6,649 nucleotides of DNA. Origin: Pseudomonadota bacterium. Its GTDB lineage: Bacteria > Pseudomonadota > Gammaproteobacteria > Xanthomonadales > Xanthomonadaceae. The position numbers and the translations under genes were made by a program. Below are positions 1-6,469 of this stretch, piece by piece (the stretch's first letter is position 1; every line of letters begins with the position of its first letter). The notes under the pieces were generated by a model, which searched no databases, had not been told where the DNA came from, and saw nothing but the letters and a program-made list of their open reading frames with translations. The stretch spans positions 1 through 6,649 of the forward strand of contig JAEWAG010000122.1 in assembly GCA_023391775.1 (NCBI GenBank). Direction: 5' to 3'.

Positions 1-345
1 CGTCTGCGCCACGCCGGGGCGGTGCTGCGCGCCCACCATCCGCAGCGCCGGCTGGTACGCCTGCAGGAGCGCCTGCTGCGCCTGCGCGCACGTCCCCAGG
101 CGGCGATCGCCCGCGTCCTGCAACGTGATGCATTGAAGCTGCGCGCGCTGGCGCGCTCGCTGGAAGCCTGCAGCCCACTGGCGACGGTCGCGCGCGGTTA
201 CTCGATCATCACCACCACGGACGGCGCGCTGGTGCACTCCACCGCGCAGCTCGCACCGGGCGACCAGGTGCAGGCGCGACTGCAGGACGGCAGCGTGCGC
301 CTGGCGGTGGAAGCCGTGTCGCCGGAGCCGCCGCCGCAGCCCTGA
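1..345 (+). CDS. xseA: Exonuclease VII large subunit, C-terminal end (partial)
   Basis: This is the last 114 codons of XseA, open at the left edge in frame 1 and ending in TGA at 343-345. XseA is the catalytic large subunit of exonuclease VII, a cytoplasmic nuclease that degrades single-stranded DNA from both ends together with several copies of the small subunit XseB. What is visible is the family's C-terminal part: an Arg/Leu/Gln-rich helix that would belong to the long coiled coil ([14 protein letters not shown], then [15 protein letters not shown]), followed by the signature [13 protein letters not shown] and the closing beta segment with [17 protein letters not shown]. The catalytic part and OB fold lie outside the window. 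A Pro-rich tail (PEPPPQP) ends the protein. No terminator hairpin with a T-run follows the stop; the next feature is the candidate PhoB box nine bases later. Confidence 0.93.
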   Translation, partial: RLRHAGAVLRAHHPQRRLVRLQERLLRLRARPQAAIARVLQRDALKLRALARSLEACSPLATVARGYSIITTTDGALVHSTAQLAPGDQVQARLQDGSVRLAVEAVSPEPPPQP

Positions 346-354
346 GCGCCGACG

Positions 355-383
355 CTGTCATGGTTGCGTCATGCGCCTGTCAC
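355..383 (+). promoter_or_regulatory. Candidate PHO box (PhoB binding site), three repeats
   Basis: Three 7-base units occur at an exact 11-base period: CTGTCAT (355-361), spacer GGTT, GCGTCAT (366-372), spacer GCGC, CTGTCAC (377-383). The enterobacterial PHO box consensus is CTGTCAT, four bases usually A/T-rich, then CTGTCAY. The outer two units match perfectly, the middle one at five of seven positions. The site lies in the only sizeable gap of the window, 50 bases before the glycosyltransferase ATG, where an activator site would be expected. The spacers are more GC-rich than the consensus, as might happen in a GC-rich genome. A -10 element about ten bases downstream is not evident; GAATCT at 405-410 is a weak candidate. 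The repeats are seen directly; PhoB control of the downstream operon is inference. Confidence 0.72.
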
Positions 384-422
384 CGGCGCGGAACCGGCGG
401 GGCCGAATCTTCGCGCAAACGC

Positions 423-427
423 GGAGA
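423..427 (+). promoter_or_regulatory. Shine-Dalgarno site that sets the glycosyltransferase start
   Basis: GGAGA at 423-427 ends six bases before the ATG at 434. The alternative in-frame ATG at 371 lies inside the PhoB-box repeats and would add 21 Arg-rich residues not typical of the family, so 434 is preferred. Confidence 0.7.
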
Positions 428-433
428 CGGCCC

Positions 434-1576
434 ATGCACTACGTCCTGGTCACCGAAACCTGGCCCCCGGAGATCAACGGGGTCGCCCTGACCGTGCACA
501 ACCTCGCCTGCGGCCTGCAGGCGCGCGGGCACATGGTGGAAGTGGTGCGTCCGCGGCAGCCCGGCGCCCCGGCGGAGGACGGCCTGCGCACACTGCTGAT
601 GCCGGGCGCGGCCCTGCCTCGCTATCCGGGCCTGCGCTTCGGCCTTCCGGCCACCGGCACGCTGCTCGGGCACTGGCGGCACGCGCGACCGGACGCGGTC
701 TACATCGCCACCGAAGGCCCGCTTGGCTGGTCTGCGCTGCGTGCGGCGCGCCAGCTGGGCATTCCGGTGGCGACCGGCTTGCACACCCGCTTCGACCGCT
801 ACATGCGCGAATACGGGCTGCCCTGGCTCCAGTCCGGCGCACTGCGCTGGATGCGGCACTTCCACAACCAGGCCGACGCGACACTCGTCCCGACCGGAGA
901 GCTGCAGGCGATGCTCGGCGCGCATGGTTTCCACCGGGTGCGCCGGCTGGCACGCGGTGTGGATACGACGCAGCTGTCGCCGGCCTTCCGCGACGACGGC
1001 CTGCGCCGAAGCTGGGGCGCAGGCAGCGGCACCCTGGTGGTGGTGCACGTCGGCCGGATCGCCCCGGAGAAGAACCTGTACCTGGCGGTACGCGCCTTCC
1101 GCGCCGTACAGCAGCGCCGCCCGGATGCGCGCTTCGTCTGGATCGGCGACGGCCCCTCGCGCGTGGACCTGGCGCGCCGCAATCCGGATTTCCTGTTTAC
1201 CGGTACGCAGCGCGGCACGGCACTGGCCCGGCACTTCGCCAGCGGCGACCTGTTCCTGTTCCCCAGCCGCAGCGAAACCTTCGGCAACGTCACCCTGGAG
1301 GCAATGGCCAGCGGCGTACCGACCGTCGCCTTCGATGGCGGTGCCGCGCGTGAGCACCTGCGCGACGGGGTGCACGGGACCCTGGCCACGGACGACGCCG
1401 GCTTCCTCCGTGGCGCCGTGGACCTGGCCGGTACCGGCGCGCGGCGCAAAACGATGGGGATCGCGGCGCGGGCCGCGGCGCTGCAGCTGCATCCGGACCG
1501 GGTTGCCGCCGACTTCGACGCACTGCTGGCCGGGCTCGCCCGCCAAGGAGCCGCTGATGGAACTCTCGCCGCCTGA
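434..1576 (+). CDS. GT4-family glycosyltransferase, SqdX/MgtA-like
   Basis: A 380-residue retaining glycosyltransferase of the GT-B fold (family GT4). The N-terminal acceptor half starts with MHYVLVTETWPPEINGV (1-17), followed by a RGH segment (31-33) and GLHTRFDRYMREYGL (115-129), which resembles the H-T-x-x-x-x-Y stretch of SqdX and MgtA relatives. The C-terminal nucleotide-sugar half has HVGRIAPEKNL (205-215; R208 and K213 are the usual phosphate contacts), VWIGDGPSR (235-243) and the GT4 E-x7-E motif ETFGNVTLE (E281, E289), then GVPTVAFDGGAAREHL. Length is normal for the family and I see no membrane segment or signal peptide, so it is probably cytoplasmic or peripheral to the inner membrane. 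Relatives transfer hexoses or sulfoquinovose to diacylglycerol, or mannose to lipid or polysaccharide acceptors; the sugar and acceptor here cannot be read from sequence. It is the first gene of an operon with the PAP2 phosphatase, downstream of a candidate PhoB box. Confidence 0.9.
   Translation: MHYVLVTETWPPEINGVALTVHNLACGLQARGHMVEVVRPRQPGAPAEDGLRTLLMPGAALPRYPGLRFGLPATGTLLGHWRHARPDAVYIATEGPLGWSALRAARQLGIPVATGLHTRFDRYMREYGLPWLQSGALRWMRHFHNQADATLVPTGELQAMLGAHGFHRVRRLARGVDTTQLSPAFRDDGLRRSWGAGSGTLVVVHVGRIAPEKNLYLAVRAFRAVQQRRPDARFVWIGDGPSRVDLARRNPDFLFTGTQRGTALARHFASGDLFLFPSRSETFGNVTLEAMASGVPTVAFDGGAAREHLRDGVHGTLATDDAGFLRGAVDLAGTGARRKTMGIAARAAALQLHPDRVAADFDALLAGLARQGAADGTLAA
1545..1550 (+). promoter_or_regulatory. 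Shine-Dalgarno site of the PAP2 gene
   Basis: AAGGAG, a near-perfect ribosome binding site, lies inside the end of the glycosyltransferase gene with a six-base spacer to ATG 1557. It fixes the PAP2 start and shows that the two genes are a translationally linked operon. Confidence 0.85.
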
Positions 1577-2132
1577 CACCCTGCACCCACGGAGCGCGCC
1601 AGCTCGCGGCCGTACCCGCTTCCGCCTGCACGAGCGCCGCTGGTGCCGCAGGGCCAACCGCTGGGGCGGGCGCAGCCGGGTGCGCCGCTGCTTTGCACTG
1701 GTGAGCCGCCTGGGCGATGGCGGCTTCTGGTATGCGCTGATGGCGGCGATGGCGCTGTTCGGTGGAGCGCACGGGCTGGCGGGCGCGATGCACATGGCCG
1801 CCACCAGCCTGGTATCGCTGGCGCTTTACCGCGGGCTCAAGCGTTGGACGCGGCGGCCGCGGCCCTTCGCCAGCGACCTGCGCATCCGCGCCTGGGTGGC
1901 GCCGCTGGACGAGTTCAGCTTCCCGTCCGGGCATACGCTGCACGCGGTGGCCTTCAGCGTGGTGGCGCTGGCGTACTACCCCGCCCTCTGGCTCCTGCTG
2001 CTGCCGTTCACCGCCCTGGTGGCCGCGTCGCGCGTGGTCCTGGGCCTGCACTACCCCAGCGACGTGATTGCCGCCATCGCCCTCGGCCTGGCCCTGGGTG
2101 GCGGATCGCTCTGGCTGGCGGGGACCTTCTAG
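1557..2132 (+). CDS. PAP2-family membrane phosphatase
   Basis: A 191-residue integral membrane phosphatase with all three PAP2 active-site motifs: KX6RP at K95-P103 (KRWTRRPRP), PSGH at 123-126, and SRX5HX3D at S158, R159, H165 and D169 (H126 and H165 being the usual catalytic histidines). Hydrophobic segments fall near 56-74, 76-93, 127-142, 144-160 and 170-188. That is about five, one short of the usual six; the first 55 residues are Arg-rich and would be cytoplasmic. The family removes phosphate from phosphatidic acid, phosphatidylglycerol phosphate, undecaprenyl pyrophosphate or lipid A. In most bacterial members the active site faces the periplasm. The gene overlaps the glycosyltransferase by 20 bases and has its own strong ribosome binding site. 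The pairing suggests a lipid substrate related to that enzyme, for instance production of diacylglycerol as acceptor, but undecaprenyl phosphate recycling is an equal alternative. Its TAG overlaps the stop of the convergent hydrolase gene. Confidence 0.93.
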   Translation: MELSPPDTLHPRSAPARGRTRFRLHERRWCRRANRWGGRSRVRRCFALVSRLGDGGFWYALMAAMALFGGAHGLAGAMHMAATSLVSLALYRGLKRWTRRPRPFASDLRIRAWVAPLDEFSFPSGHTLHAVAFSVVALAYYPALWLLLLPFTALVAASRVVLGLHYPSDVIAAIALGLALGGGSLWLAGTF

Positions 2133-3037
2133 CTGGCCTCGGCCGCCGGCGTGGCGACGAACTCCCCGACCCTGGCGCGGACAACGGCCGGCGCCAGCTG
2201 GCCCTGCCAGTCACGGTCGTTGGCGACCTGTGCGGTGCCGCGGGTGGCTTCGAGGCGGGCGAAATCCAGATCGGCGATGGCCCATGCCTGGCCAGTGCCG
2301 GCGCGGGCGAGGACGCCATCGGCAGGAAAGCCGACGTCCATTGGCGCGTAGATCGCCGCGTCACCGGTGTTGGCGTCCAGCGCAGGACTCCAGGACGCTT
2401 CACCCGCGGTCACCGCCTGGGCGACGAAGATCCGGTTCTCCAGCGCGCGCGCCAGGCAGCCCACCCGCACGCGGGTGGCGCCAGCCTCGGTATCGGTGCA
2501 GCTGGGCACCAGCAGCAGGCGCGCGCCCGCCTCGTACTGGGCGCGCACCGGCAGCGGGAACTCGCTGTCGTAGCAGATGCTGACGCCCGCACGCACCCCG
2601 TCCAGCTCCAGCACCTTGAGCGCGTCGCCGGGCTCGATCACCGCGGCCTGCTTCTCGAACCCGGTCAGCTGCAGCTTGTCCTGCCACTGGTGGCCGCCAT
2701 CGGGCGCGAACACGTCGGAGCGGTTGCGGTAGCGGCCATTGCTACCGGCCAGCAGGAAGCTGCCCGCGGCGATGTACATGCCGGTCTGCCGGGCCAGGGT
2801 GGCGAACAGCTCCAGCCAGGCCGCGCGCAGCGGCTGGATCGCCTGCAGCGAAGCGTGCAGGTCGGCGTAGACGGCCGGGGGAAACATCGCCGCCAGTTCC
2901 AGCGACAGGTACTCCGGCAATACCGCCACGCGTGCCCCCTGCGCAGCGACTTCGCCAAGCAGCGCGCGCTGGCGTGCCGCAAAGGCGCTGAAATCGGAGG
3001 GCTGGCCCACCTCGTAGCGGCATGCGGCGACCTTCAT
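2129..3037 (-). CDS. Carbon-nitrogen hydrolase (nitrilase superfamily)
   Basis: A 302-residue cytoplasmic amidase-type enzyme of the nitrilase superfamily, which cleaves non-peptide C-N bonds through a Cys-Glu-Lys triad. The triad is complete: E42 in VAVLPEYLS, K121 in WQDKLQLTGFE, and C155 in GVSICYDSEFP. Further family marks are AAGSFLL (90-96), the RNRSDVFAPDG segment (104-114), LLLVPSCTDTEAG (174-186) and the RALENRIFVAQA helix-strand (197-208). Length is normal. The ATG at 3037 overlaps the TGA of the upstream GNAT gene as ATGA (3034-3037) and is preceded by GGAGGG (3050-3045) with seven bases of spacing, so translation is coupled. In Firmicutes (YhcX-type proteins) a GNAT domain is fused in front of such a hydrolase, in the same order as this gene pair. 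The substrate is unknown; a small amide linked to acetylation is a guess. The stop codon overlaps that of the PAP2 gene. Confidence 0.93.
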   Translation of the reverse strand: MKVAACRYEVGQPSDFSAFAARQRALLGEVAAQGARVAVLPEYLSLELAAMFPPAVYADLHASLQAIQPLRAAWLELFATLARQTGMYIAAGSFLLAGSNGRYRNRSDVFAPDGGHQWQDKLQLTGFEKQAAVIEPGDALKVLELDGVRAGVSICYDSEFPLPVRAQYEAGARLLLVPSCTDTEAGATRVRVGCLARALENRIFVAQAVTAGEASWSPALDANTGDAAIYAPMDVGFPADGVLARAGTGQAWAIADLDFARLEATRGTAQVANDRDWQGQLAPAVVRARVGEFVATPAAEAS

Positions 3038-3645
3038 GCCGGCGCCCTCCAGTCGCGCAGCCAGAAGGTCAGCGGATGCACCACATCGCCGCGGGCCAGC
3101 TCGGTCCAGGGCAGCTGCAGGGTCAGCCCGGGCAGGCGCGCGTAGCCGCGGTTGTGCCAGAACAGGTCGTTGGTGCGGTAGCCGTCGGGGCGGCGCGGAT
3201 CATCCGGGTCGCGGTCCACCGCGCAGAACGCGGTCCAGCGGAAGCGGCCCAGCGACAGCGCGTGCTGCTCGCGCGCGTCGAAGAACGCATGGCCCAGGCC
3301 CATGCCACGGTAGCCGGGCAGCAGCACCGATTCGCCGAAATAGAACACCTGCTCCACCGGCAGGCCGGCCTGCCTCAGCGGCACGGTGAACGGCTCGCCG
3401 TCGTGCTCCAGCGGCAGGCCGGTGGAGGCGCCGACCACGCGCCCGTCTTGCAGCGCCAGCACCAGGATGCTGTCCGGGGACTTCACGTAGGCGTCGAGGT
3501 ACTGCCGCTCGTAATCGCTCTGCGGGTCGCCTTCGTACAGGTAGGGCCAGTCGCGGAACACGGCCACCCTGAGGCGGGCGACCTGCTCCAGCCAGGGTTC
3601 AAGTTCCGCTCCGTGGAAGCAATGGATCTGTGGCTTGTGTGGCAT
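3034..3645 (-). CDS. GNAT-family acetyltransferase
   Basis: A 203-residue protein of the GNAT fold, expected to move an acetyl group from acetyl-CoA to an amine. The best-supported part is motif A: strand VFYFGESVLLP (100-110) followed by the pyrophosphate-binding loop GYRGMGLGHAFFDARE (111-126, R-G-M-G-L-G at 113-118). Before it are helix LEPWLEQVARLRVAVFRDWPYLYEG (15-39) and strand ILVLALQDGRVVGASTGLP (60-78). Near the end, FWHNRGYARLPG (162-173) is the usual C-terminal GNAT element where a Tyr often acts as general acid. The ATG at 3645 has no ribosome binding site before it, but a TAGAAT hexamer lies six bases upstream, which could mean a leaderless message. The gene follows recO after 37 bases and overlaps the C-N hydrolase by four bases, so the two proteins probably work together. 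No substrate can be assigned. Confidence 0.85.
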   Translation of the reverse strand: MPHKPQIHCFHGAELEPWLEQVARLRVAVFRDWPYLYEGDPQSDYERQYLDAYVKSPDSILVLALQDGRVVGASTGLPLEHDGEPFTVPLRQAGLPVEQVFYFGESVLLPGYRGMGLGHAFFDAREQHALSLGRFRWTAFCAVDRDPDDPRRPDGYRTNDLFWHNRGYARLPGLTLQLPWTELARGDVVHPLTFWLRDWRAPA

Positions 3646-3651
3646 CCGGGG

Positions 3652-3657
3652 ATTCTA
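3652..3657 (-). promoter_or_regulatory. Possible -10 element of a leaderless GNAT transcript
   Basis: On the - strand TAGAAT (3657 to 3652) matches TATAAT at five of six positions and is followed by CCCCGG and then the ATG at 3645. With a standard -10 to start distance, transcription would begin at the A of the ATG. No good -35 is seen at 16-18 bases spacing (GGTATC at 17), and there is no TG extension. The absence of any ribosome binding site before the ATG agrees with the idea. Confidence 0.33.
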
Positions 3658-3682
3658 GCCGGCGTACGTGCGCGGATACCGC

Positions 3683-4417
3683 TCAGTCAGCGCGCTTCCC
3701 GATCCGGCCGAGCTGGCCGAGCATGTCCCAGGACGCCAGCGGGCGTGGACCGAGGTGGTGGGCCAGCACCGCGCGCATGGGCAGGCGCAGGCTCGCCAGG
3801 TCGGCCGCACCCGGACACTGGTCGGCGGCCAGCGCCAGCAGGGCGGCACCGGTGGCGGCGGCGTTGCGTTCGCCGTGGCCGCGGTCACTGAGCATGCGCC
3901 GTGCGCCGTATTCCGGATCCAGCCGATAACGCGCGGCCGGGTCCACCGGAATCCCGTCGCCATCCACGTCCAGCTCGAACCCCACGCCCAGCGCGCCAAG
4001 CAGGTCACGCTCGAAGCGGCGCAGGGTCCAGGCCAGGGGCGGGTCGCCCGCCAGCGCGGCCCGGGTCCGTGCATAGGCATCCACCAGTTCCGGCAACGAG
4101 TCCTGGCGCGGCGCCAGCCGCAGCACCAGCTCGTTGACGTAGAACGCCGCCAGCTGTGCCTGGCCACCAAGCCGCGGCGCCGCATCCAGGGCCTCGGCCA
4201 CGCGCAGCTGGGCCAGCTCGCCCAGCAGCACGGCGTCGAAACGGATGTACTGCAGCGGCTGCAAGGCGGCACGCAGGGCGTGCCGCTTCGGGGAGTTCAC
4301 GCCGCGCGCGACCAGGCCCAGGCGGCCGTGGCCGGTGCTGAGCACCTCGACCAGCAGGCTGGTCTCGCGCCACGGCCTCGCATGCAGGACGAAGGCAGTA
4401 TCGCCCTCGATGCGCAT
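3683..4417 (-). CDS. recO: DNA repair protein RecO
   Basis: A 244-residue RecO, the cytoplasmic mediator that works with RecR (and RecF) to displace SSB and load RecA on single-stranded DNA at gaps, and that can anneal strands. The N-terminal OB-fold is clear: [32 protein letters not shown] (9-40), then [25 protein letters not shown]. The central helical domain contains [26 protein letters not shown] (90-115) and [18 protein letters not shown] (133-150). Only one Cys (C201) is present, so the four-Cys zinc site known in some RecO proteins is absent. Length matches proteobacterial family members. The ATG at 4417 lies 27 bases after the era stop, in the same frame, with no strong ribosome binding site. 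It is the last widely conserved gene of the lepB-rnc-era-recO cluster here; pdxJ, which follows recO in enterobacteria, is replaced by the GNAT-hydrolase pair. Confidence 0.95.
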   Translation of the reverse strand: MRIEGDTAFVLHARPWRETSLLVEVLSTGHGRLGLVARGVNSPKRHALRAALQPLQYIRFDAVLLGELAQLRVAEALDAAPRLGGQAQLAAFYVNELVLRLAPRQDSLPELVDAYARTRAALAGDPPLAWTLRRFERDLLGALGVGFELDVDGDGIPVDPAARYRLDPEYGARRMLSDRGHGERNAAATGAALLALAADQCPGAADLASLRLPMRAVLAHHLGPRPLASWDMLGQLGRIGKRAD

Positions 4418-4444
4418 GTCAGCGATGGCCGCCCATGGCGCGGC

Positions 4445-5368
4445 TCACTCCTGGCCGTAACCGAAGGCCTTCAGCGCGGCCTCGTCGTCGGACCAGCCCT
4501 CGCGCACGCGTACCCAGGTCTCCAGGAACACCTTGCGCCCGAACAGCCGCTCCATCTGCTGGCGCGCCTTGCTGCCGATCTCGCGCAGGCGCGCGCCGGC
4601 CTTGCCGATCACGATCGGCTTCTGGCCCTCGCGCTCGACCCAGATCACCGCGCCGATGCGCAGCAGCGCGCCGTCCTCGGCGAAGCGCTCGATCTCCACC
4701 GTGGTCGCGTACGGCAACTCGTCGCCGAGCTGGCGCATCAGCTGCTCGCGCACCAGCTCGCCGGCCAGGAAGCGCTGGCTGCGGTCGGTGATCTCGTCCT
4801 CGTCGTAGACCGGCGGGGCTTCGGGCAGGTGTGCCAGCACGTCGGCCACCAGCGCTTCCAGGCCCTTGCGCTTGAGCGCGGAGACCGGGTGCACCGCGGC
4901 GAACTGGCGGTCCTGGCTGACCTCGGCCAGGAACGGCAGCAGGGTGCTCTTGTCCTTCAACCGGTCGACCTTGTTGACCACCAGCACGACCGGGATGCCG
5001 GCGTCGCTGAGCACCTTGAAGGCGTGGGTGTCTTCCTCGTCCCAGCGACCGGCCTCGACCACCAGCACGGCGGCATCCACGTCCTCCACCGCGCCACGCG
5101 CGGTGCGATTCATCACCCGGCTCATCGCCGAGGCCTTGAACCGGCCTTCCTGGCGGTGCAGGCCGGGGGTGTCGACCAGCAGCATCTGCCCGCCCTCGAC
5201 CGTGGCGATCCCCAGCAACCGGTGCCGGGTGGTCTGGGGACGGTTGGAGACGATGCTGACCTTGGCCCCGACCAGGGCGTTGACCAGGGTGGACTTGCCC
5301 ACGTTGGGGCGACCGACGACGGCGACACTGCCGCAGCGGTGGGAGGTTTGGCTGTTTCCGGAATTCAC
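4445..5368 (-). CDS. era: GTPase Era
   Basis: A 307-residue Era, an essential GTPase that binds the 3' end of 16S rRNA and aids 30S subunit maturation. The GTPase domain shows G1 GRPNVGKS (19-26), the switch-I segment NRPQTTRHR (42-50), G3 DTPG (66-69), G4 NKVD (132-135) and G5 SAL (163-165). The C-terminal KH domain has [12 protein letters not shown] (218-229) and the RNA-binding GxxG loop GKAG (255-258) in [19 protein letters not shown]. Length is normal. The chosen start is GTG at 5368: it gives an 11-residue lead before the first strand, as in other Era proteins, and no other start codon exists between it and the in-frame rnc stop. No clear ribosome binding site precedes it, so translation may depend on ribosomes finishing rnc 12 bases upstream. 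Confidence 0.96.
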   Translation of the reverse strand: MNSGNSQTSHRCGSVAVVGRPNVGKSTLVNALVGAKVSIVSNRPQTTRHRLLGIATVEGGQMLLVDTPGLHRQEGRFKASAMSRVMNRTARGAVEDVDAAVLVVEAGRWDEEDTHAFKVLSDAGIPVVLVVNKVDRLKDKSTLLPFLAEVSQDRQFAAVHPVSALKRKGLEALVADVLAHLPEAPPVYDEDEITDRSQRFLAGELVREQLMRQLGDELPYATTVEIERFAEDGALLRIGAVIWVEREGQKPIVIGKAGARLREIGSKARQQMERLFGRKVFLETWVRVREGWSDDEAALKAFGYGQE

Positions 5369-5380
5369 GTATGGGTTCGT

Positions 5381-6070
5381 CTATGGCTGCCGGAGCGGGG
5401 GCTCCAGCCGTTCGAGCACGCCTGCGGCCGCGGCCTGTTCGGCCAGGCGCCGCGAGGTGCCCTCCCCTTCGGCCATGGCCGGCGGGTCGCTCAGGGTACA
5501 CCGGGCCAGGAACACCTTGGCGTGTTCCTCCCCGCTTTCGGAGACCAGTTCATAGCTCGGCAGGGGCTTCTGCCGGGCCTGGAGCCACTCCTGCAGCCGG
5601 GTCTTGGCATCCTTTTCCGGCTTGCCGACCGGCAGCGCGGCCAGGGCCTGCTCGAACCAGGGCAGCACCCGGGCGCGGCAGGCCTCGTAGCCCACGTCCA
5701 GGTAGATGGCCGCGACCACCGCCTCGAGGGCGTCGGCCAGGATCGAATCACGGCGATAGCCACCGGACTTCAGCTCGCCCGGGCCCAGGGTCAGGCGCTG
5801 GCCCAGCTCCAGTTCGCGCGAGATCACCGCCAGCGAGGCCTCGCGCACCAGCTCGGCGCGGGCGCGGGTGAGTACGCCTTCATCGGCCTTGGGCCAGCGC
5901 TGGTAGAGCGCTTCGGCGGCGATCAGGTTGACCACCGCGTCGCCGAGGAACTCCAGCCGCTCGTTGTGCGGGGTGCCCGCGCTGCGGTGGGTCAGTGCCT
6001 GCTGCAGCAACGACGGATCGGCGAACGCATGGCCGATCCGGTCGCGCAGCATGGAGCGGTCATTCGTCAC
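5381..6070 (-). CDS. rnc: Ribonuclease III
   Basis: A 229-residue RNase III, the Mg-dependent endonuclease that cuts double-stranded RNA, releasing 16S and 23S precursors and processing some mRNAs. The nuclease domain has the signature [14 protein letters not shown] (35-48) with E37, E40 and D44, and the second catalytic pair D113 and E116 in [16 protein letters not shown] (110-125). Each is offset by one from the E. coli numbering. The double-stranded RNA-binding domain covers about 153-221: [27 protein letters not shown] and, at the end, [21 protein letters not shown]. The GTG at 6070 overlaps the end of the DUF4845 gene by 11 bases. An in-frame ATG at 6052 would give 223 residues and cannot be excluded, since neither has a convincing ribosome binding site. 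It lies between the DUF4845 gene and era, the usual xanthomonad order. Confidence 0.95.
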   Translation of the reverse strand: MTNDRSMLRDRIGHAFADPSLLQQALTHRSAGTPHNERLEFLGDAVVNLIAAEALYQRWPKADEGVLTRARAELVREASLAVISRELELGQRLTLGPGELKSGGYRRDSILADALEAVVAAIYLDVGYEACRARVLPWFEQALAALPVGKPEKDAKTRLQEWLQARQKPLPSYELVSESGEEHAKVFLARCTLSDPPAMAEGEGTSRRLAEQAAAAGVLERLEPPLRQP

Positions 6071-6440
6071 TACCGCGCCGGGTCAGGGCCTGGGTGGTGT
6101 CGAAATTGCCGACCACGTCCAGGTTGTAGACCAGGGGGCGGCGGACCTCGTAGACCACCCGCATGTTCCAGCCGCCGTTGCCGCGCTCGAACTTCACGTT
6201 CTGCGGCTTCACGTTCTCGGAATAGTTGATGTAGAGGCGACGGAAGAACAGGTCCTGGATCTTGGCCGGATTCATGTCGGCCACACCCGGCTCGCTTGCC
6301 AGCCCCTTCATGGCCGAACGCACCGCGTAGTACTCCTGGTACATCGGGAACAGCTTCATGCCGATGTACGCGGTGAAGCCGATCACGGCCAGCACCACCA
6401 GGAATCCGACCAGGCTCAGACCGCCTTGCTTGCGCTTCAT
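6060..6440 (-). CDS. DUF4845 small single-pass membrane protein
   Basis: A 126-residue protein of the DUF4845 family, commonly found between lepB and rnc in gamma- and betaproteobacteria; its function is not established. A basic start MKRKQGG is followed by one hydrophobic segment ([23 protein letters not shown], about 8-30), then a roughly 95-residue soluble domain ending in [20 protein letters not shown], probably periplasmic. The N-terminus resembles a type IV prepilin leader and helix, but the Glu at mature position 5 is missing. I chose the ATG at 6440 over the upstream ATG at 6464 because GGGGGAGA (6455-6448) sits eight bases before it and MKRKQ plus a hydrophobic helix is the typical family start. 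The gene begins 29 bases after lepB and overlaps rnc by 11 bases. Linkage to the signal peptidase hints at an envelope role, but that is only inference. Confidence 0.85.
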   Translation of the reverse strand: MKRKQGGLSLVGFLVVLAVIGFTAYIGMKLFPMYQEYYAVRSAMKGLASEPGVADMNPAKIQDLFFRRLYINYSENVKPQNVKFERGNGGWNMRVVYEVRRPLVYNLDVVGNFDTTQALTRRGSDE

Positions 6441-6447
6441 TGCCAAC

Positions 6448-6455
6448 TCTCCCCC
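6448..6455 (-). promoter_or_regulatory. Shine-Dalgarno site that sets the DUF4845 start
   Basis: GGGGGAGA on the - strand (6455 to 6448) lies eight bases before ATG 6440. It supports the shorter 126-residue protein over the version starting at 6464, whose ATG lies only five bases after the lepB stop codon. Confidence 0.7.
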
Positions 6456-6469
6456 GGACGCCATGCGTC

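Noticed and set aside
371..433. Upstream ATG at 371 as start of the glycosyltransferase.
   Set aside because: It lies within the PhoB-box repeats, has no ribosome binding site, and would add an Arg-rich stretch unlike family N-termini. ATG 434 has GGAGA at the right distance.
380..1804. A 474-codon open frame on the - strand across the glycosyltransferase.
   Set aside because: It also lies codon-on-codon against the glycosyltransferase, and its Arg/Ala/Gln-rich product has no motif. The + strand frame has complete GT4 motifs and a ribosome binding site.
2133..2152. GC-rich inverted repeats after the PAP2 stop (GGCC-TC-GGCC and similar) as a terminator.
   Set aside because: The loop is too short, there is no T-run on either strand, and the bases code for the conserved-frame end of the hydrolase.
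1643..3145. A 500-codon + strand open frame spanning the convergent junction.
   Set aside because: It is out of frame with PAP2 and antisense to the hydrolase. Both have full catalytic motifs in their own frames, and its translation shows none.
4420..4436. A five-codon ORF (MGGHR) just before recO as a possible leader peptide.
   Set aside because: It has no ribosome binding site of note. It is the tail of an out-of-phase shadow frame through era, and the length is easily a chance event.
3668..6229. An 853-codon open frame on the + strand antisense to recO, era and rnc.
   Set aside because: Its codons lie exactly codon-on-codon against the three real genes, which share one frame. An antisense stop would need sense TTA, CTA or TCA, all rare in this GC-rich genome. 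The gene stops read as Leu or Ser codons on this strand. The product is low-complexity (His, Gln, Arg, Gly, Ala) with no domain, so it is a shadow.
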